From Lucifuga dentata (taxonomy: Eukaryota > Chordata > Actinopteri > Ophidiiformes > Bythitidae), in assembly GCA_014773175.1 (NCBI GenBank), contig VXCM01001014.1, positions 124,001 to 188,000 on the forward strand: a stretch of DNA of 64,000 nucleotides, in the 5' to 3' direction. This document shows, one piece after another, positions 34,122-47,313 of the stretch; within the stretch, counting starts at the first letter, position 1; each line of letters starts with the position of its first letter. A model generated the notes under the pieces. It did no database searches. It had not been told where the DNA came from and saw only the letters and a list, made by a program, of their open reading frames with translations. A program made the position numbers and the translations under genes.

Positions 34122-36090
34122 TTAATCTTAGATGGTTTTGCCCATTGGCAGATTTTTACATAATAAGGGAAATTCTATAACTTGAGATTTTATTTTGCCA
34201 TGTATCAAAAAATTCCTTCTATTGTAGAACTTTTTTTTTTTTTTTTTTTTAATCAGTTTCTCAGACTTTCATTCAAAGTTTAGTCCAGTTTTGCCCCGTA
34301 CACAGTCTCCTCTAAATGGGCTTTGTGAAAGTCTCTGGGGTGTCACAACATGTCTCAGACTGTCCTGATCCACTTCCCCTTGACTCTCCTCATTGTTTTT
34401 TGGCAGAGCAGCTGCTCAGAGATTTAGATATCATCATTCAGACAGGCAGATAGAACATGAAGACTGCAGAGTCCTCTGGGGAGTCTGGAGAGCATGGAGG
34501 AGCAGAATGTGAGATGTGTTTGCCGGACACAATTTGATAAAGAGTCTGTGTGTCAGTTACAGCAAAATGCCTCTCATATGAATCCTCTTGCAGAGCTCAA
34601 CTCTGTGGATTATGGTTTAGGAGCCTGGTATGCTCCCCCCCATCTTTTTATAAAACCGCAGAAAGACTCAGCCTGGTATAGTCATAAAATAAGTTAGCAT
34701 AAGTAACAAAATAAGACCGAGAGTTTATAATTTTCAGATTTGAGTTTCAAGGAAAATCAGATATTTATTTTTATTTATTTAATATTTATTTTTATTGTTA
34801 CGACCCAAAAAAAAAAAAAAAANAAAAAAAAAAAAAAAAACACTTGTTGATATCAAGAAAAAAAAGACAACACCATAATTATCCAGAACTGATCCAGAAT
34901 TACTATATAAATTAAAATAAACTCCTGAATGTCTTTTCATGGTTCTACTTTAGCTTCAGCCTATTATTTTGTAAGCAAAACTAATCGAATTTAAAGTTTG
35001 GTGATTGGGTGTTTCTTTCCACAGTCAGTCTGTTGAACTTTTCATGTACACAATCTGTTTTTGTTTGTTTGTTTGTTTGTTTATGAGCCAGATTTCAGTT
35101 TCATTTGAGCTCTGATGATTCAATCACGTGTTTCATGTCCATCCAAGCCAAGAAAGTTCTCCACCCAAACACCATCAGTACAGAAAATGAATAGGACTTA
35201 TACTTCTGGAACACTTTGATATTATTACCTGATACATATTTTGAGTTGTCCGTGCTGCTAGGTACCTTATTTGCTGTAAACTTCACTAAACAATGTCTTA
35301 TTACCGCAGGAAACACAACAAATTTTGGAACTGGAATTTGAACAAAAATCATAGTAAAAATCATTTTAAACCAGTCTGATCATGAAAACTGAAAACAACA
35401 AGCCTAAGTACAGAGCCAACAAGTATAAGTACAGTATAATCTTTGGGTGTTATTATGTAAACTGAATCATGTTTCTGGCATTTTTTGAGCACCTGTTATG
35501 GCTGATGATTATTCAAAATGTTATGCACCTTTATCGCTATTGGCCACTATGCATGAAGTAAATTTAAGAGATCTTAAAATGTAAAAGCAACTCCAGCAGG
35601 ATACATTTTTAAGGTTGAAATTGAAGATTCTATGGCGTGTGTGTGTGAGTGATTGCTTGTGTGCTCGGTGACGGTACATAAGTGTGTAATTACAGATGCA
35701 TGTGTATGAATATGTGTGTGAGGCATTTAAAGCCACTGGAGCATGAGTGTATCGTATGCTCAAATAAAGTTTGATCACATTGCACAAGAGTAAACTTTTG
35801 TTTTTCACAACGCTGTAGCTAAATTACAGTATTGGATGAACTCTCCTTAAAAAATCAGATGGGTCATGATCATTTTTCTATATGTTGCCTATTGATCACA
35901 GGTCTGTCTGGAACTTTATTGCATCTCTGGTTATTGGATTTCTTCATTTCATTTCTTTCTGTGATAGTATTTGGCCCGACAGACAGAGGGATCGTTTCAC
36001 AGAGAGGCTCAACAGATGGGAATCCAAATCAATTTGTCAGTTCAGGTTTGACCAACTCATTACTGGTTGTTCGATTAAAAAACGAAGCGG
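34122..36090. other. spacer with simple repeats
   Basis: T run at about 34230-34250, A run with N at 34823, and (TTTG)n at 35058-35082. More complex sequence lies at about 34290-34700. Short frames at 34494-34697, 35101-35364, 35521-35808 and 35832-36104 match nothing known. Confidence 0.6.
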
Positions 36091-36470
36091 GCTCAGGTGA
36101 CTGACAAGGCAGCTGAAGCCATTACAGAGATTTGGGAAAACATCCCAGCTTTGGCCATTCCCGTCCTGAGGCCTCCTAAAGTCATCCATCATGAGGAATT
36201 TCATTTCGCTGCCTAATGTGGGCTACGTGTTGTTTTGGAAGCCACAGAAATGATCAGAATTTGGCCAGATTGGACGGTGGACGGTGCGTGCTCAGTCATT
36301 GTTATCATCAACAATTATTGTCTTTCATTGATTTGGCAGGAAGAGAGTGACTGGCCATGTTTAAAATGGAGGCGTGCTCCCGAAAACAGTGCCAACACTG
36401 GGCAAGATCAAATAGTGAAGCTTATTTCCTTTGCCAAGGGCAGCAATTAAAGCACATTCCACTGCAGACT
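36091..36470. promoter_or_regulatory. candidate enhancer-like island with a SOX palindrome
   Basis: Repeat-free complex sequence with ACAATTATTGT at 36311-36321, a perfect inverted pair of SOX core sites, followed by TTCATTGATTTGG. The 71-codon frame at 36235-36450 (+) is unrecognised. Among the islands this is one of the better candidates for a conserved enhancer, but no alignment was possible. Confidence 0.4.
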
Positions 36471-36628
36471 CAATTCTGGTTTTAAATGTCTCCAATATTT
36501 CCTTTTAAACAATTGTGGAAACAGTTTGGATTATTAACATGTGTGTCCACTCAGCTGAACCCACAGAAGAAATAGATTGTTCAGCTTTGATGAGCACCCT
36601 AATAAATTATAGTATTTGTCAAGAAACA

Positions 36629-36759
36629 CATTCCTTTGAAAACTAGCTCTTTTTTTTTTTTCCATTTTTCTTCAAACATTCCCATAAAATAATNCATTCC
36701 TTTGAAAACTAGCTCTTTTTTTTTTTTCCATTTTTCTTCAAACATTCCCATAAAATAAT
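36629..36759 (+). repeat. probable false duplication at an N joint (65 bp x 2)
   Basis: 36629-36693 and 36695-36759 repeat CATTCCTTTGAAAACTAGCT through CCCATAAAATAAT, separated by one N at 36694. Confidence 0.9.
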
Positions 36760-38080
36760 GATTTCCAACTCGTATTGCAATCCAGACGTCACAGAAAAAA
36801 TTGACTAATCATTGTACTTCAGCTTTCTATGATGTTTAGGGATTTTCTGTTCATTGAGTTTTAAAGAGTCTACTCTGCTCAATTGCGTAAGTATGTACTT
36901 TGTTTTATAATCATTTTAATGTTGTATTGTACTGCAGATTAGGTACCTCTGTAAAAATGCAATAGGGACAAGCTTTGCAAAGCTTTGCAAGCTTTGTCTG
37001 GCTAAAAATGTTAAAATGTACAGCATTAGTGAATTCTCTGAATGACCTACATCTCTGCATCAGTCCCTTCAAATAAACATTTAAATTAAAAAAAAAAATA
37101 AATAAAAACTTGACTTATTCTTCATCTTGGTGTTACTTAATGTTCTAAATGCACAATTGCAAACCTTAAACTTTGAGCTACACGGTGGTGCCGCACACAC
37201 AATGTGGCTAGAGAGCCGACATATTCCCAACGCCTGAGATCATCTTCTCTGAGAAACGTCACCAGGAAACCTCCAGGATTAATAATTGCCTGAATGATTA
37301 ATTGCTTTTGCTGATGGTCACTTACAAAAGCAGATTTGTTCATTTCAAATGGGCCATCTCATTGGCTTTGACTCTAATGGTTGCCATGCACGGAGCTCAC
37401 CTCTGTCATCACCTTCCAGAAAGGTTTTTAAGTGTGTAGGATATCTGGGAGCACCGAGTCAGAATAGCTGCACTTTCTGGATGAGTTACAATCAGAGCTG
37501 AATAATCAGCTTAGACAGAAACAATGTGTAGGACTTCAAAGTATTTTAAAGCTGCATAAACTAGTAAGAAATTATTCATTTTATTTATTGATTGATATTT
37601 TTTTTTTTTTTAGCATTCTGTACAGTTTTAGTTTGCTGAGATAAAAGGTTCTAGGTTGAACTGAGCTGATGTTTGGGCAAGTAGAACAAGTTTGGTTAAG
37701 GTTTGGGTAACAATTTGTCTCTGTTAAGTTAGATAAACTCACTGAAAATATATAAATCATACTAGTGATGTGAGCTTGGAGAAGCTGAGTTGATTTGTCT
37801 GAGTTAAAGCAAATGCATGAGACATTATTTGTCTTGAAAAACACTGTAAGTTTTTACACGATTTTGATGATCAAGGATCTTATGCTATTTCATATTTTTC
37901 ATTCATTTATTCCCAGATAATCATTTAGTTTTTTTAAATAGACATTTGTGCAGCTTCTTACAGTTTTGTGCCCGTTTACAATAATGTTAAATACAGTATT
38001 AAATTAAAGTAGCACATAGACATCCTGAGCATATTGTCTTGCAGCAGTAAGAGGCATTTATTAAGATGATAAACGGCTGT
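36760..38080. other. spacer, nothing firmly recognised
   Basis: Short iterated AAGCTTTGC units at about 36970-36997. A complex patch lies at about 37130-37500. The rest is AT-rich with T runs. The 87-codon minus frame 37581-37844 is unrecognised. Confidence 0.6.
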
Positions 38081-38112
<32 letters not shown>

Positions 38113-38125
38113 CACACACACACAC
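38081..38125. repeat. (CA)n microsatellite
   Basis: CA repeat of about 22 units with a single G interruption. Confidence 0.97.
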
Positions 38126-38359
38126 CCGGCTGTAATTATCACAGCTACCACTATGTTTACACTACTACCAGCATTCTAGGCTTCACTTCAGATCTTCGTC
38201 ATGGGCCTTTAAGTATTTGATACTCAACATCATGCTGTGTCTATGATACCGCTGAAGCCTTTATTACTATCTCAGCTATCATAACAGTTGGGGGACTTGC
38301 AGGCCTTTTAGATTGAAGTGCATATGCATGGTGATAGATGTAATCCCCCCCCNTCCCCC

Positions 38360-38850
38360 TCCCTCAAGACTGTAAACCCACAAAGAGCTCCAGTTCGCCT
38401 TCATGCTTGTTGACTTCAGAGGGTTCTGATGTCATAATGAAGGGGGCTGGAGCTTTGATACGGCTCCTCGGGAATTTCACGCTCCCTGTGTTTCGAACGC
38501 ACCGAGTCACTCAGCTGGCAGGTACAGTAGAAATTGGAGTTTTATTGCCTCTGGGCGAGGGGATTACCAGCCACCCTTGAGGCAGAGATGGGGCAGCCAC
38601 GGCGGCGGCACAGGGCCCCTTCGCTCCCTTGAACCCTCGAGCCGCATTTCTCACGCCACCTAATCTGAAGGCATGGCTGAAATCCTGCTAATCTCTTCCA
38701 AACACAAAAGGACTGAGGGTGGTATACCATTTATTCCTCCAGCGGCCTGGTGAAATCATTAATTGATTCACTGTGTCATGGAGCGATGATATATATTGAT
38801 ATTGTCCATCATTTGGCCATTTGTAATCAATTAAAAGTAATTTCAAGTAA
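38360..38850. promoter_or_regulatory. GC-rich candidate regulatory island with homeodomain motifs
   Basis: Follows a C run with N at 38353. GC-rich core (CAGCCACGGCGGCGGCACAG) with several CpGs, then an AT-rich shoulder holding AAATCATTAATTGATTCACT and TTTGTAATCAATTAAAAG, clustered homeodomain-type cores. The minus-strand 62-codon frame (38542-38730) is unrecognised. A plausible developmental enhancer by texture only. Confidence 0.4.
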
Positions 38851-38889
38851 ATTCAAGTTAAAGGTGCTCAAAGTGTCTGTAAAGCAGCA

Positions 38890-39289
38890 CTACACACTTT
38901 TGTCAAACTGATTTCTAGAAAATTCCTCAAACAAGTTGATTTGTATTGGCAGATTCTTTTTTCATGTGTTTCAAGAAAATAAGACTTTCAGGGTTCAATA
39001 ACAGAAATGACTTTATATATATTCTTTGGATTGATCTGATTCTTAAAATAAGCAAAGCCATCTTATTTTCTCTTCAGTGATATTATCATGTCAACCGTCC
39101 AATCCTTTATGTTATGATGTGTTTCTAGTCAGCTCTATCTAAAACACAAACTGAATGCCTAAGACAAATCAAGACCAAATATTTGGTAAGAAGTTTAATG
39201 TGTATGGTGCTTGATCAGATTGTTTTTTCTTAGATAAGAAAAGATAAGATTGGATCATCTTAAAACAAGGACACACTTTTTCTGTAATG
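38890..39289. mobile_element. degenerate CACTGCAAAAA-family repeat
   Basis: Shares ordered phrases with 19200-19749: AAGCCATCTTATTTTCTC, TTCTAGTCAGCTCTATCTAA, TGGATCATCTTAAAACAAGG. The right end TTTTTCTGTAATG is a decayed TTTTTGCAGTG. Confidence 0.5.
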
Positions 39290-39589
39290 TATTCTACTTA
39301 ATGCAGTCACAGGGTAACGCACAATGATAGACATGTATCTTTATCCCCAGAAACCATCTGCAAGATGTCCAAGTTTTAAAGGACCTAGAAACCAGAGTGA
39401 AGTAGGGCGGTAATGAATATGTATTTCTTTTTTTAGTAGAACTTGGGAGACACATGTTCAATGCCCAACTCTCTCAGCATAGATCTTTATTACATAAAAC
39501 GGGCTGTTCGATGTCAGAACAACAGCGGGAACAAAGCCTAAGTTATTTCCTGTGATACTTTTAATGATATAATGTATTTTGCCATCAGC

Positions 39590-39960
39590 TAGCGGGGAGA
39601 AGCAATCAGCAGGAATATATGGCATTCCTGCATGATTCCTGGAGCAAATCATCAGCATACAGCCACACTTGACAGGGGTACAAATTCATCATTTGCTTTA
39701 CGATATTCCCCAAATCAATTCAGAATGCCTTTAAAGGAGGCCGCAGGGAAGCTGCACAAAGACACATGTGAGTCGTCTGTTCACCAGCGCACTCACCGCG
39801 GAACATAAATTCTGGGCTTCCACAGCAGGATAGGGAGGCCATACATTACTAATAAAGAACAGTTTTCCAGCTTTGTCAATGGCCTGAAGAGCAAGAATGG
39901 ACAATTGCAACAGTACAAACATTTTCACAAAGAACTTACATCCAGAAGGTCATAAGAGAC
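39590..39960. promoter_or_regulatory. candidate cis-regulatory island
   Basis: Complex unique sequence: AGGAATATATGGCATTCCTG, a hairpin-capable stretch, then TGCCTTTAAAGGAGGCCGCA and TCACCGCGGAAC. Frames on the two strands overlap without a dominant one, so not an exon. Confidence 0.35.
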
Positions 39961-41325
39961 TTTCAGTCTGCAGTTCAAGACATTCGCTGTCCGGTTCATC
40001 TTTGGTGTGTTTTGGTGCACAGGAAGTCATGCTTTTTACGTTTCTGTCAGCAGCAACAGTAGTTTGTTTAGCAACCTGTGTGCCTGGATTATTAAGATGT
40101 AAGATGAAAACATTATTTAGATGAAGTGCTCAGTCCAAGATTGTCTTCTGGCAACAGGACTTCCAGTATAGGCAATTGGGCTTCAGAATAAAGACAAGGA
40201 AGTTTTTTGAATCAACTTTACAATTTGGTTTTTAGACTATAATGCATCCCCACTAAATGCAGTTTGTACTGATCTCTGGTTATTTAATTTGGTCACATGG
40301 GCAGATGATAAAAATGTTTTACCCGTGCCCTTCCAATATACAGTATGTTTCAGTTTATAATTTAGATGCTGCTCCAAACTGGCTATTATATGCAACATAT
40401 AGGTAAAAAGAGTACATATTAGCTGAGGCTATTTTTACTTTATTCCAGACCTATAAGCCTTATTCGTTATTAATCTGTGCTTTCATTTAGTGGATATGAT
40501 ATTTAAAATTCCCTGCTTTTAACTGGAAGGCCAAATAACCAAACTGGAAGCCATATTGTTGGAGAAGAAAACAGCTGGAATGAGCATCTTTGCTTCCAAA
40601 TAAACATTTTTTCACAATGTACATGAATTTCCTGATTGATATTTTGTTTGTGTTATCTGACCTCAGAAAAGCTCTGTAGATATGCTGTGAACAGGTTAGT
40701 TAGGAGCAGCAATGGGCATAATGGATCAACAGACAAAGAAAAAGCACCTCCAGCAGAAACTGAAACTTTCTCAACAACAAATCTAAAGAAAGACAAAAGT
40801 TCAGCGTATGACACATAAATGTGTACAACAGCCATTGTGGTTCAATGCCTGTTCGTGAAATATCATGATAATAAGCTTGACAACATAGAGTCACACTTGG
40901 GAATCTAATCCAAATTAGTTTTTAATCTATTTTATTATACAACAAATCAGTGTTGTGTTATGCTTATTTATCTCCTACAAAAAGTCTCATACTCAGTTGA
41001 CAAGAGAAATGTGCATGCTTGCAGACATTTTTGGAGGGAAATGACAATATAGCTAAATGTGTTTCTCATCTTCCAAGCAATAACAACATTAAATGATGGA
41101 TAGGCCTCTCGGGGTCCCACTTCTATGCAGGCAATTACTGAATGTCTCTTCTCCACATGCTGCTCAAACACAGTGTCAGATGACGATTTGATTAGCTAAG
41201 ATTAGAGGAGGATTGCAGAATTACAGGACATTATTCTACTTTTCTGCCTGAAAGATCTGACTCCTAGTGTTTGGCAGATATATCAATAACTGTGAGACAT
41301 GGGGAATATCTTAAACTCAAATATC

Positions 41326-41356
<31 letters not shown>

Positions 41357-42860
41357 TTAGCTCTACACTCAACATGCTATGTAGTCTTGGGTAAAACCTA
41401 ACGGTTCTGAGATGTAGCGCAAGCAAATCTGCAGATTTATTTTATGAAGTATATAAAATATTTATTGCCTAACACGTTCAGTTTCAATCACAATGTTGTC
41501 TGAATCACGATACAACATTCTAAGCAATGTTGAAGCTCTAATTTGTCATATGATTTTCATATATTTAACTGTAATTTAGAGAATCCCAACTACACATATG
41601 TATGTTGAACTACTTGTTTTTTTTACTTAGGCTGATACCTAAGTATATGTGATAATACCACAAAGGAAAAATAAAAGTAAGATTTCAAAATACCACTGAA
41701 CTAAAAAAATAAACAAGTATCCACAGCAAAATGTACTGTAGTATGAAAAATTTTACTCATTGTGGTTTCTGTCTTAGAGTTAAACTCAATTACAGTTAAT
41801 CTAATTTAATTAAGTAAATTAGCTTGTTTACTTAAAACTATATTTCCCCCTATGAACTTGTGTTTTTTGTTCAGTATCATATCATATTCAAGATATTTCT
41901 GCATATGGATATAATTCATGACTACATTTTTGAATGCTTCTATTAATGTGCCTCTTGCTTTTCCCTGGTCTCTTATTCCCGTCACAGAATGAGAATGTCG
42001 CCAAAGGATCGCTGCAGCATTTGATCTACGAGGCGAGGAAGAGCTAAGTAATTGATGAAAGCTCGATCGGAATGATAACCAGGTTTGGTAGACGTCTAAA
42101 AATAAACGTATCCTGTGGCGTTCTGCAGCAGTGACGAGCATCTAAGAAAAGACGGTCCCACGTCGAAAAGGAAAGAAGGAGCTAATGAGCAAAAATAAAA
42201 ACAGATTCCAAACAGATGCTCTGTTAGGAAGACACACAACCACAGCTATTCTGAATTCATTATTTATTTTGTTGTTTTCCCACTCATGCCAGGAAATGTG
42301 CATTTCGCTTAGCTGTCTGGTAGCAGATTTGCAGTGGGTTTAAGCCGAGTGTCTACTCAACTCCAGCAAGGGTTTGTTGTCTCGCAGAAACCCCATCATT
42401 GGGTTAAAGCATTTGAAAAGCAATCATATTTTGATGTGGCTAGCCGCTTAGGTTCTGACAAGTTTGACATCCAGAATGAAGGGGTTTTTGCTGCGGTTGT
42501 AATTTATTGGGCCTTTTTTGCTGCAAGCGGACAGAAAACGTCTTGAGCCCGATTCCAAAAGCCTCTAATCATCAAGAGCAATGCATCAAAAGTGAAAAAG
42601 AACACACGCAAGACCTGCAAGATGGTGAAAAGTGAGAAGGGAAAAATGGAAAGAGTTACCTTGACTTTGAATGTGACAGGGTTCACGTATTAAATTAGTA
42701 AAAGAGATTTCTCTGAAATACAGTTGTGTCACTACTGAAGAAATAAACAGCATTAAAAAAAAATGTGAAGCATCTCTGAAGGTTTCATAAAGGCTTGAGT
42801 AAACTGGGGTTATATTTTAGTGGTTCACCTTTAATATTCAGTGTTAAATAGTAAACAAAT
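39961..42860. other. spacer with modestly complex patches
   Basis: Mostly AT-rich. More complex at about 40950-41260 and 41930-42560. (TG)n of about 13 units at 41331-41356. The 111-codon minus frame at 41806-42141 and shorter frames show no recognisable domain. No RNA gene seen. Confidence 0.6.
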
Positions 42861-45090
42861 TTGAGATGGCTTTTTAAATTAAACGTAATTCTCTGTGGCA
42901 GACCAAAGACAAACCAAACGTGCATCAGCAGATCAAAGACAAAACAGTTTTCGTTTGGTGTGCTGGAGCTTCCAGCAGCAGCATGCGTGGAATGGCGAGC
43001 ACTCCCAACAAGGTGTCCCAGCAAAGATCCAGAGCCCGTGGTGAAAGATGCTCAAACTTCACTTGCTCTCAAGCAAACATCCCCCCGATCATTTGTCTTT
43101 CCAGGAACATTAAGGTTTGCTCTCAACTATATTAATGAATGCCAGTTGTGCCTGTGCTTCACAATCAGGAACTTCATATTTGGCGAGGGATTAATCAAAT
43201 GCAAAAGCCTTTGCAGGAGCCAATTATGTGTGTTGGCTGATCAGTCTTTTTTTTTTTTCTTTTTGGATATTATTTTTTTGGATAATATTGATAAATTAGA
43301 GCATGCACATTCAAGCAATTATTTGAAAAAGCATCATTTGAAAAAGGAGTCTAGCAGGGTGTGGCACAGAGACAGAGGTTTGTGCTATATTATAAAACCA
43401 TATGGAAGTTCAAGTTGATTATTAAACCATGTTGTATGGAAAACCTAAGCTAACTAGAAAAATGCAATATTCCACAAATCTTACACAAAATTTCATCCAT
43501 TTTTTATGTTCCTACTTACCCTTAATATTGTTGTTTCCCACTCTAAGAAATAATCTCTAATAAAGCTCCTTGTAAGACACCATTCATTCACTATTCATTA
43601 AACTAAAGCCATTTTTTGTTTTTTTACTTTAAAGGTGATGCTTGTAGCAGATAGGCCAAAGAGGAAGCAAAAATGTTTGGGGCACCATAGCACGCTCATC
43701 TGAAAGTATCTCAAACAAATAAATTTTGCTTGACAAGACTTTCCTATTGTGACAGTTGGGACAGGAATTGCATGTTCGAAACAAATGCTGAAACAAATGA
43801 GGAGCTTGAGCTGTTTTCCGCAGTGCCTTCATTGTCTGAACAAAGCGTAACACCCATACTGTCCTTCAAAAGCTTCTGTTCAGATTTTCCCTTGAGCAAG
43901 GCATTTTAACAGTAAAAAGCAGCAGGAGACTGTGGTCAGCCCAGGCAGCTCACAGAGGTCAATGTGTAAAAAGTGAAGCAAACCATGACTTAAGAATATG
44001 GCATATTGCATAAGTTAAGGTTAAATACGTGTCTAGATGGGAAAATCACACGGCAGTAACAAGCTCAGCTGTAAATGCCGATTCAACAATTATCCAAAAC
44101 GTCCTGAAGTGTAGCAGACGTGCCAGCAAGAGGTTAAGTGGGCTTTTTTGGTCTGTGTCGTTCCAGAACGCTTTAATGGCGAGCCCACAATAACAACAGT
44201 AACGCTGTCACAACACTTGCCTCTTTTATAGCGCTTGCCTCGACCCCTAGAAGGATTGATGCGTTGTCATAGCAACGCTGACCCTTAAAGTCTCAATGCA
44301 ACCTGAGCCAAGCTCCAGATTTATGGGTGTTTTCAGCTTGTTACAGCAGATTTATCTTCACAATAAAAAAGAACAACAATCTGCAGAAATCATTAAGGGG
44401 AGTCTGCTGGAAACTCAGAGAGGTGCGCCAGAAGCAGCTGAAATTTAACGTTGATATGATAAAGTACAAGCACTTGGAAGTTAAGAGAAACCTTTTTGAA
44501 AAGTGCTTTTACCGCAATGACTGAATACCGCTGAGTTTTTCTATTTGTAGTGAGAAATGGGTCCAACAAGGACTGATTGTAAAAAAAAAAAAAAGTCTCA
44601 CTTGTTTCCATTGCATTTTTTTGTGAATTGCATGCTTCTTGTTCTGTGTTATAAGTGTTTGTGTGGATGTTCTCATTTTATTGGAGGTTTGCTGGTTCCC
44701 CTCTGCTTCTAATCTACTTGAGGGAAAAAGGTATGAGAAAATCTTTGGCCCCATCAAGCTGCTTCAGAAACTGCACCTGATTTAGCACCAGTACATTCTG
44801 GGAACAGCAGTTTATAGTTTATAATTCATTGCAGAGGAGTTAGTGTCCTCATTTTCTCTTGCTGAATCATTCTTGCATCTCTCTCATGTAGATGAGGCAA
44901 ACATATTCAAAACCTCCACAGCTCATCTGGCGCCTCGTGATCTAACTGAAGACATACGCCAGGTATTCAGATGGAAGTCGGTGAAGGATGGTCTGTAGTC
45001 AAAAATGAAGTCATTAGCATTAGCATTGCTGATGACAGATGACACACAAGGAAAGTGGTGATGAGAAGCTGGAAGGATAGATAGAGAAAA
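42861..45090. other. spacer containing the longest open frame (not a convincing gene)
   Basis: The + frame 42861-43418 (185 codons) is the longest in the window. It runs through an A/T-rich tail and a T run (poly-F), has no recognisable domain or signal, and no splice context, so I do not annotate it as coding. Complex patches lie at about 42890-43220 and 44120-44330. Confidence 0.6.
44273..44286. promoter_or_regulatory. X-box-like site (RFX motif)
   Basis: GTTGTCATAGCAAC matches the palindromic RFX consensus at 12 of 14 positions and lies in a complex block (44120-44330) rather than in simple sequence. Confidence 0.4.
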
Positions 45091-45500
45091 TGCTAGAGTG
45101 GGCGGTGACGGCTGGGCTCTGGCATTTTAAACAGGACATCTTCATTCCCTTTTGCCGACGATGAGTGATCCTCTTCCATTTGCCACGGTAGGAAGCAGCG
45201 TGACCCTGCGGGGGCAGCCCGACTGACTGGCCCTTCCCTAGGGCAGCCAGCAGTGCATCCCTTAAGCAGGCTTGACCGACCTGCAGTCACACACTCTGCG
45301 GTCAAGCCCTGGGTAGAGGGATTTGAGATGTGACAGCATAATCAATTTCCATGATTCATGATCGGGCCCAAAAGGAGGGCGCGCTGAGCGACTGGGCAGC
45401 TGAAAGAGGAGAGCAAAAGGGGAATGCTGACAACAGAGTTAAGTCCATAGCCATGTATAGCAAGAGAGACTCTGCTCCTGGCTGTGTCGCCCCTGCTTCT
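45091..45500. promoter_or_regulatory. GC-rich candidate regulatory island
   Basis: GC-rich unique sequence (CCTGCGGGGGCAGCCCGACT), then GCATAATCAATTTCCATGAT and GGGCGCGCTGAGCGAC. Minus-strand frames of 70 and 78 codons are unrecognised. Texture of a conserved non-coding element; conservation untested. Confidence 0.35.
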
Positions 45501-45529
45501 TAAGATCTTCTGGAGAACATAAAAATAAA

Positions 45530-45565
45530 TTGATACTTTATTGATCCCTGTGGGGAAATTTTCTT
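45530..45565 (-). mobile_element. LINE/SINE 3-prime tail fragment
   Basis: TGATACTTTATTGATCCCTG followed by TGGGGAAATT is the complement of a tail (GGGATCAATAAAGTA) shared by many fish non-LTR retrotransposons. Only the tail is recognisable. Confidence 0.55.
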
Positions 45566-45684
45566 TTTTTCTTAACACCGTCCAGAGAAATATCAGAGCA
45601 CATGGTCAGTTACAGTAGCAGCACCCTGCAGCTAAAAGTGATTCAGATCAACATTCATGAAGATTGTGTTGCAGGGAAATCTGG

Positions 45685-45719
<35 letters not shown>

Positions 45720-47246
45720 TACCTATGTTGAAACTAATGCAAATCAACAAGTGCAGTCAGGGCCACAAAAAATATTATTATGTAAGCTAATGTTCCTTGA
45801 ACAGCAAGTACAAACTGCGTGATTTGGCTCAACTAAACTGCAGCCATTATAACTAAAACATTCTGAGTTGAAACTTGAATGATCTTGTCGCATATGCATG
45901 TTAGAAATCATTTGATTTTAATGGAAATTACCACAACAGCCATGAAAATCTTTCACGTCAAGTTTAACCTTGGGGAACTGTGACACACAAATTTGCATGG
46001 AGAGCAAACGTCTTAACAGAGTTGACATCTGAATGGACAATGATCAAAATGATTTTACTGCTACCTTTGATAGTCAAATAGCTGAGCTAAGAACTGGAGG
46101 GCTCTGATGATCTAGTTGAAGTCTCCCAAAGTAAAAGCAGGTAAAATTCAAGTGGCTGATACATTTGTCTGATAGAACTGGACTCCAAACAAATATATTA
46201 CAAGTGCAAATTGTATTAAAAATAAATCAAACTGGTAAAGTATCAAACGTTACTGGTGATATTGCAGCCAATGTGTCGTTTTACAAAAAGTTAGTTCCTT
46301 CTTCAAAAATAGCATTTTCTGACTCTAAACTGAATTACAATACATGGCAGGCCTATGTTTTCCCCTTTTAAAGAGGTTTCCTGCAAAATGCAATGATTTA
46401 GCATCATTTTTCTATCTCTCTGTCTGGATGGAAAGGATGCTGATATACCCCCACAAAACGCTAACTGGATATACATTTTTACAAAATGAGAGAAAGGGGT
46501 ACAGCCTGACTTGGCACATAGTCAAATCAGACTAACTTTTTGTTTTATGTAAGCTACAACCAGACATGAGTAAAGGACATAGTTGCCATGAACCGTGTTA
46601 TCCTTGTAAAACTCTGGGTTTATATTTTTGTGCCTAGGGATGCCTGTCAGCAGAACTTAATAGTGGAAATGACCAGAAAAAACTCTGCTAAATCCTAACA
46701 AATCCATCAAATCTCAAGCACAGGAAGCATTCAAGATTTGATGGATTTCATTATTTTCACCTGACATTTTACTGATTTTGTATTCTAAGCAAGTCTATAC
46801 CAAGGCATTAATTACTAAATGTGGAAGATGACACATGATATAATCTAATACAACTATTTTCTGGAATTGTGCAGTTTTGTATTCACCATGTATAGCTCAA
46901 CCCAAGATCAGCACTTACATCTGCAGCCCGTGAATGATTCGAACAGCTGAAAATGTTACAGATGTGAGACGTTGATGCTGCGCTGTAATGGCGGACTTGT
47001 AAATGCTGTCTTGAATCTGACACATTGAATACAAGAGTCACTCCCTTACATTCTCTGTGGATTTCATTCCGTGACCTCCCAACACTGAAAAATACCTCAG
47101 CTATGAAGCAAATAAAGTGCTGAAAATAAAATAAGCAGAATCAGAAAACATATTATGCAAAACAACTCATTGATATCAATTGCTAGGCTCCATCATGCCT
47201 GGATTAGCTTTACTTAATTTTGTAAATGTTGTTATAGTTATTGTTT
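45566..47246. other. AT-rich spacer
   Basis: T run of about 30 at 45689-45718, otherwise unique AT-rich sequence. A slightly more complex patch lies at 46910-47100. No gene is recognised. Confidence 0.7.

Positions 47247-47308
<62 letters not shown>
47247..47308. repeat. (TA)n plus poly-T tract
   Basis: TA repeat running into a T run. Further A runs with one N at 47736 lie downstream (47721-47751). Confidence 0.95.

Positions 47309-47313
<5 letters not shown>

Noticed and set aside
36966..37000. Iterated AAGCTTTGC units as a palindromic signal
   Set aside because: Only three short units with uneven spacing; most likely chance slippage.
42861..43418. 185-codon open frame, longest in the window
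   Set aside because: No recognisable domain, runs through a T run and AT-rich tail, overlaps frames on both strands and has no splice or promoter context.
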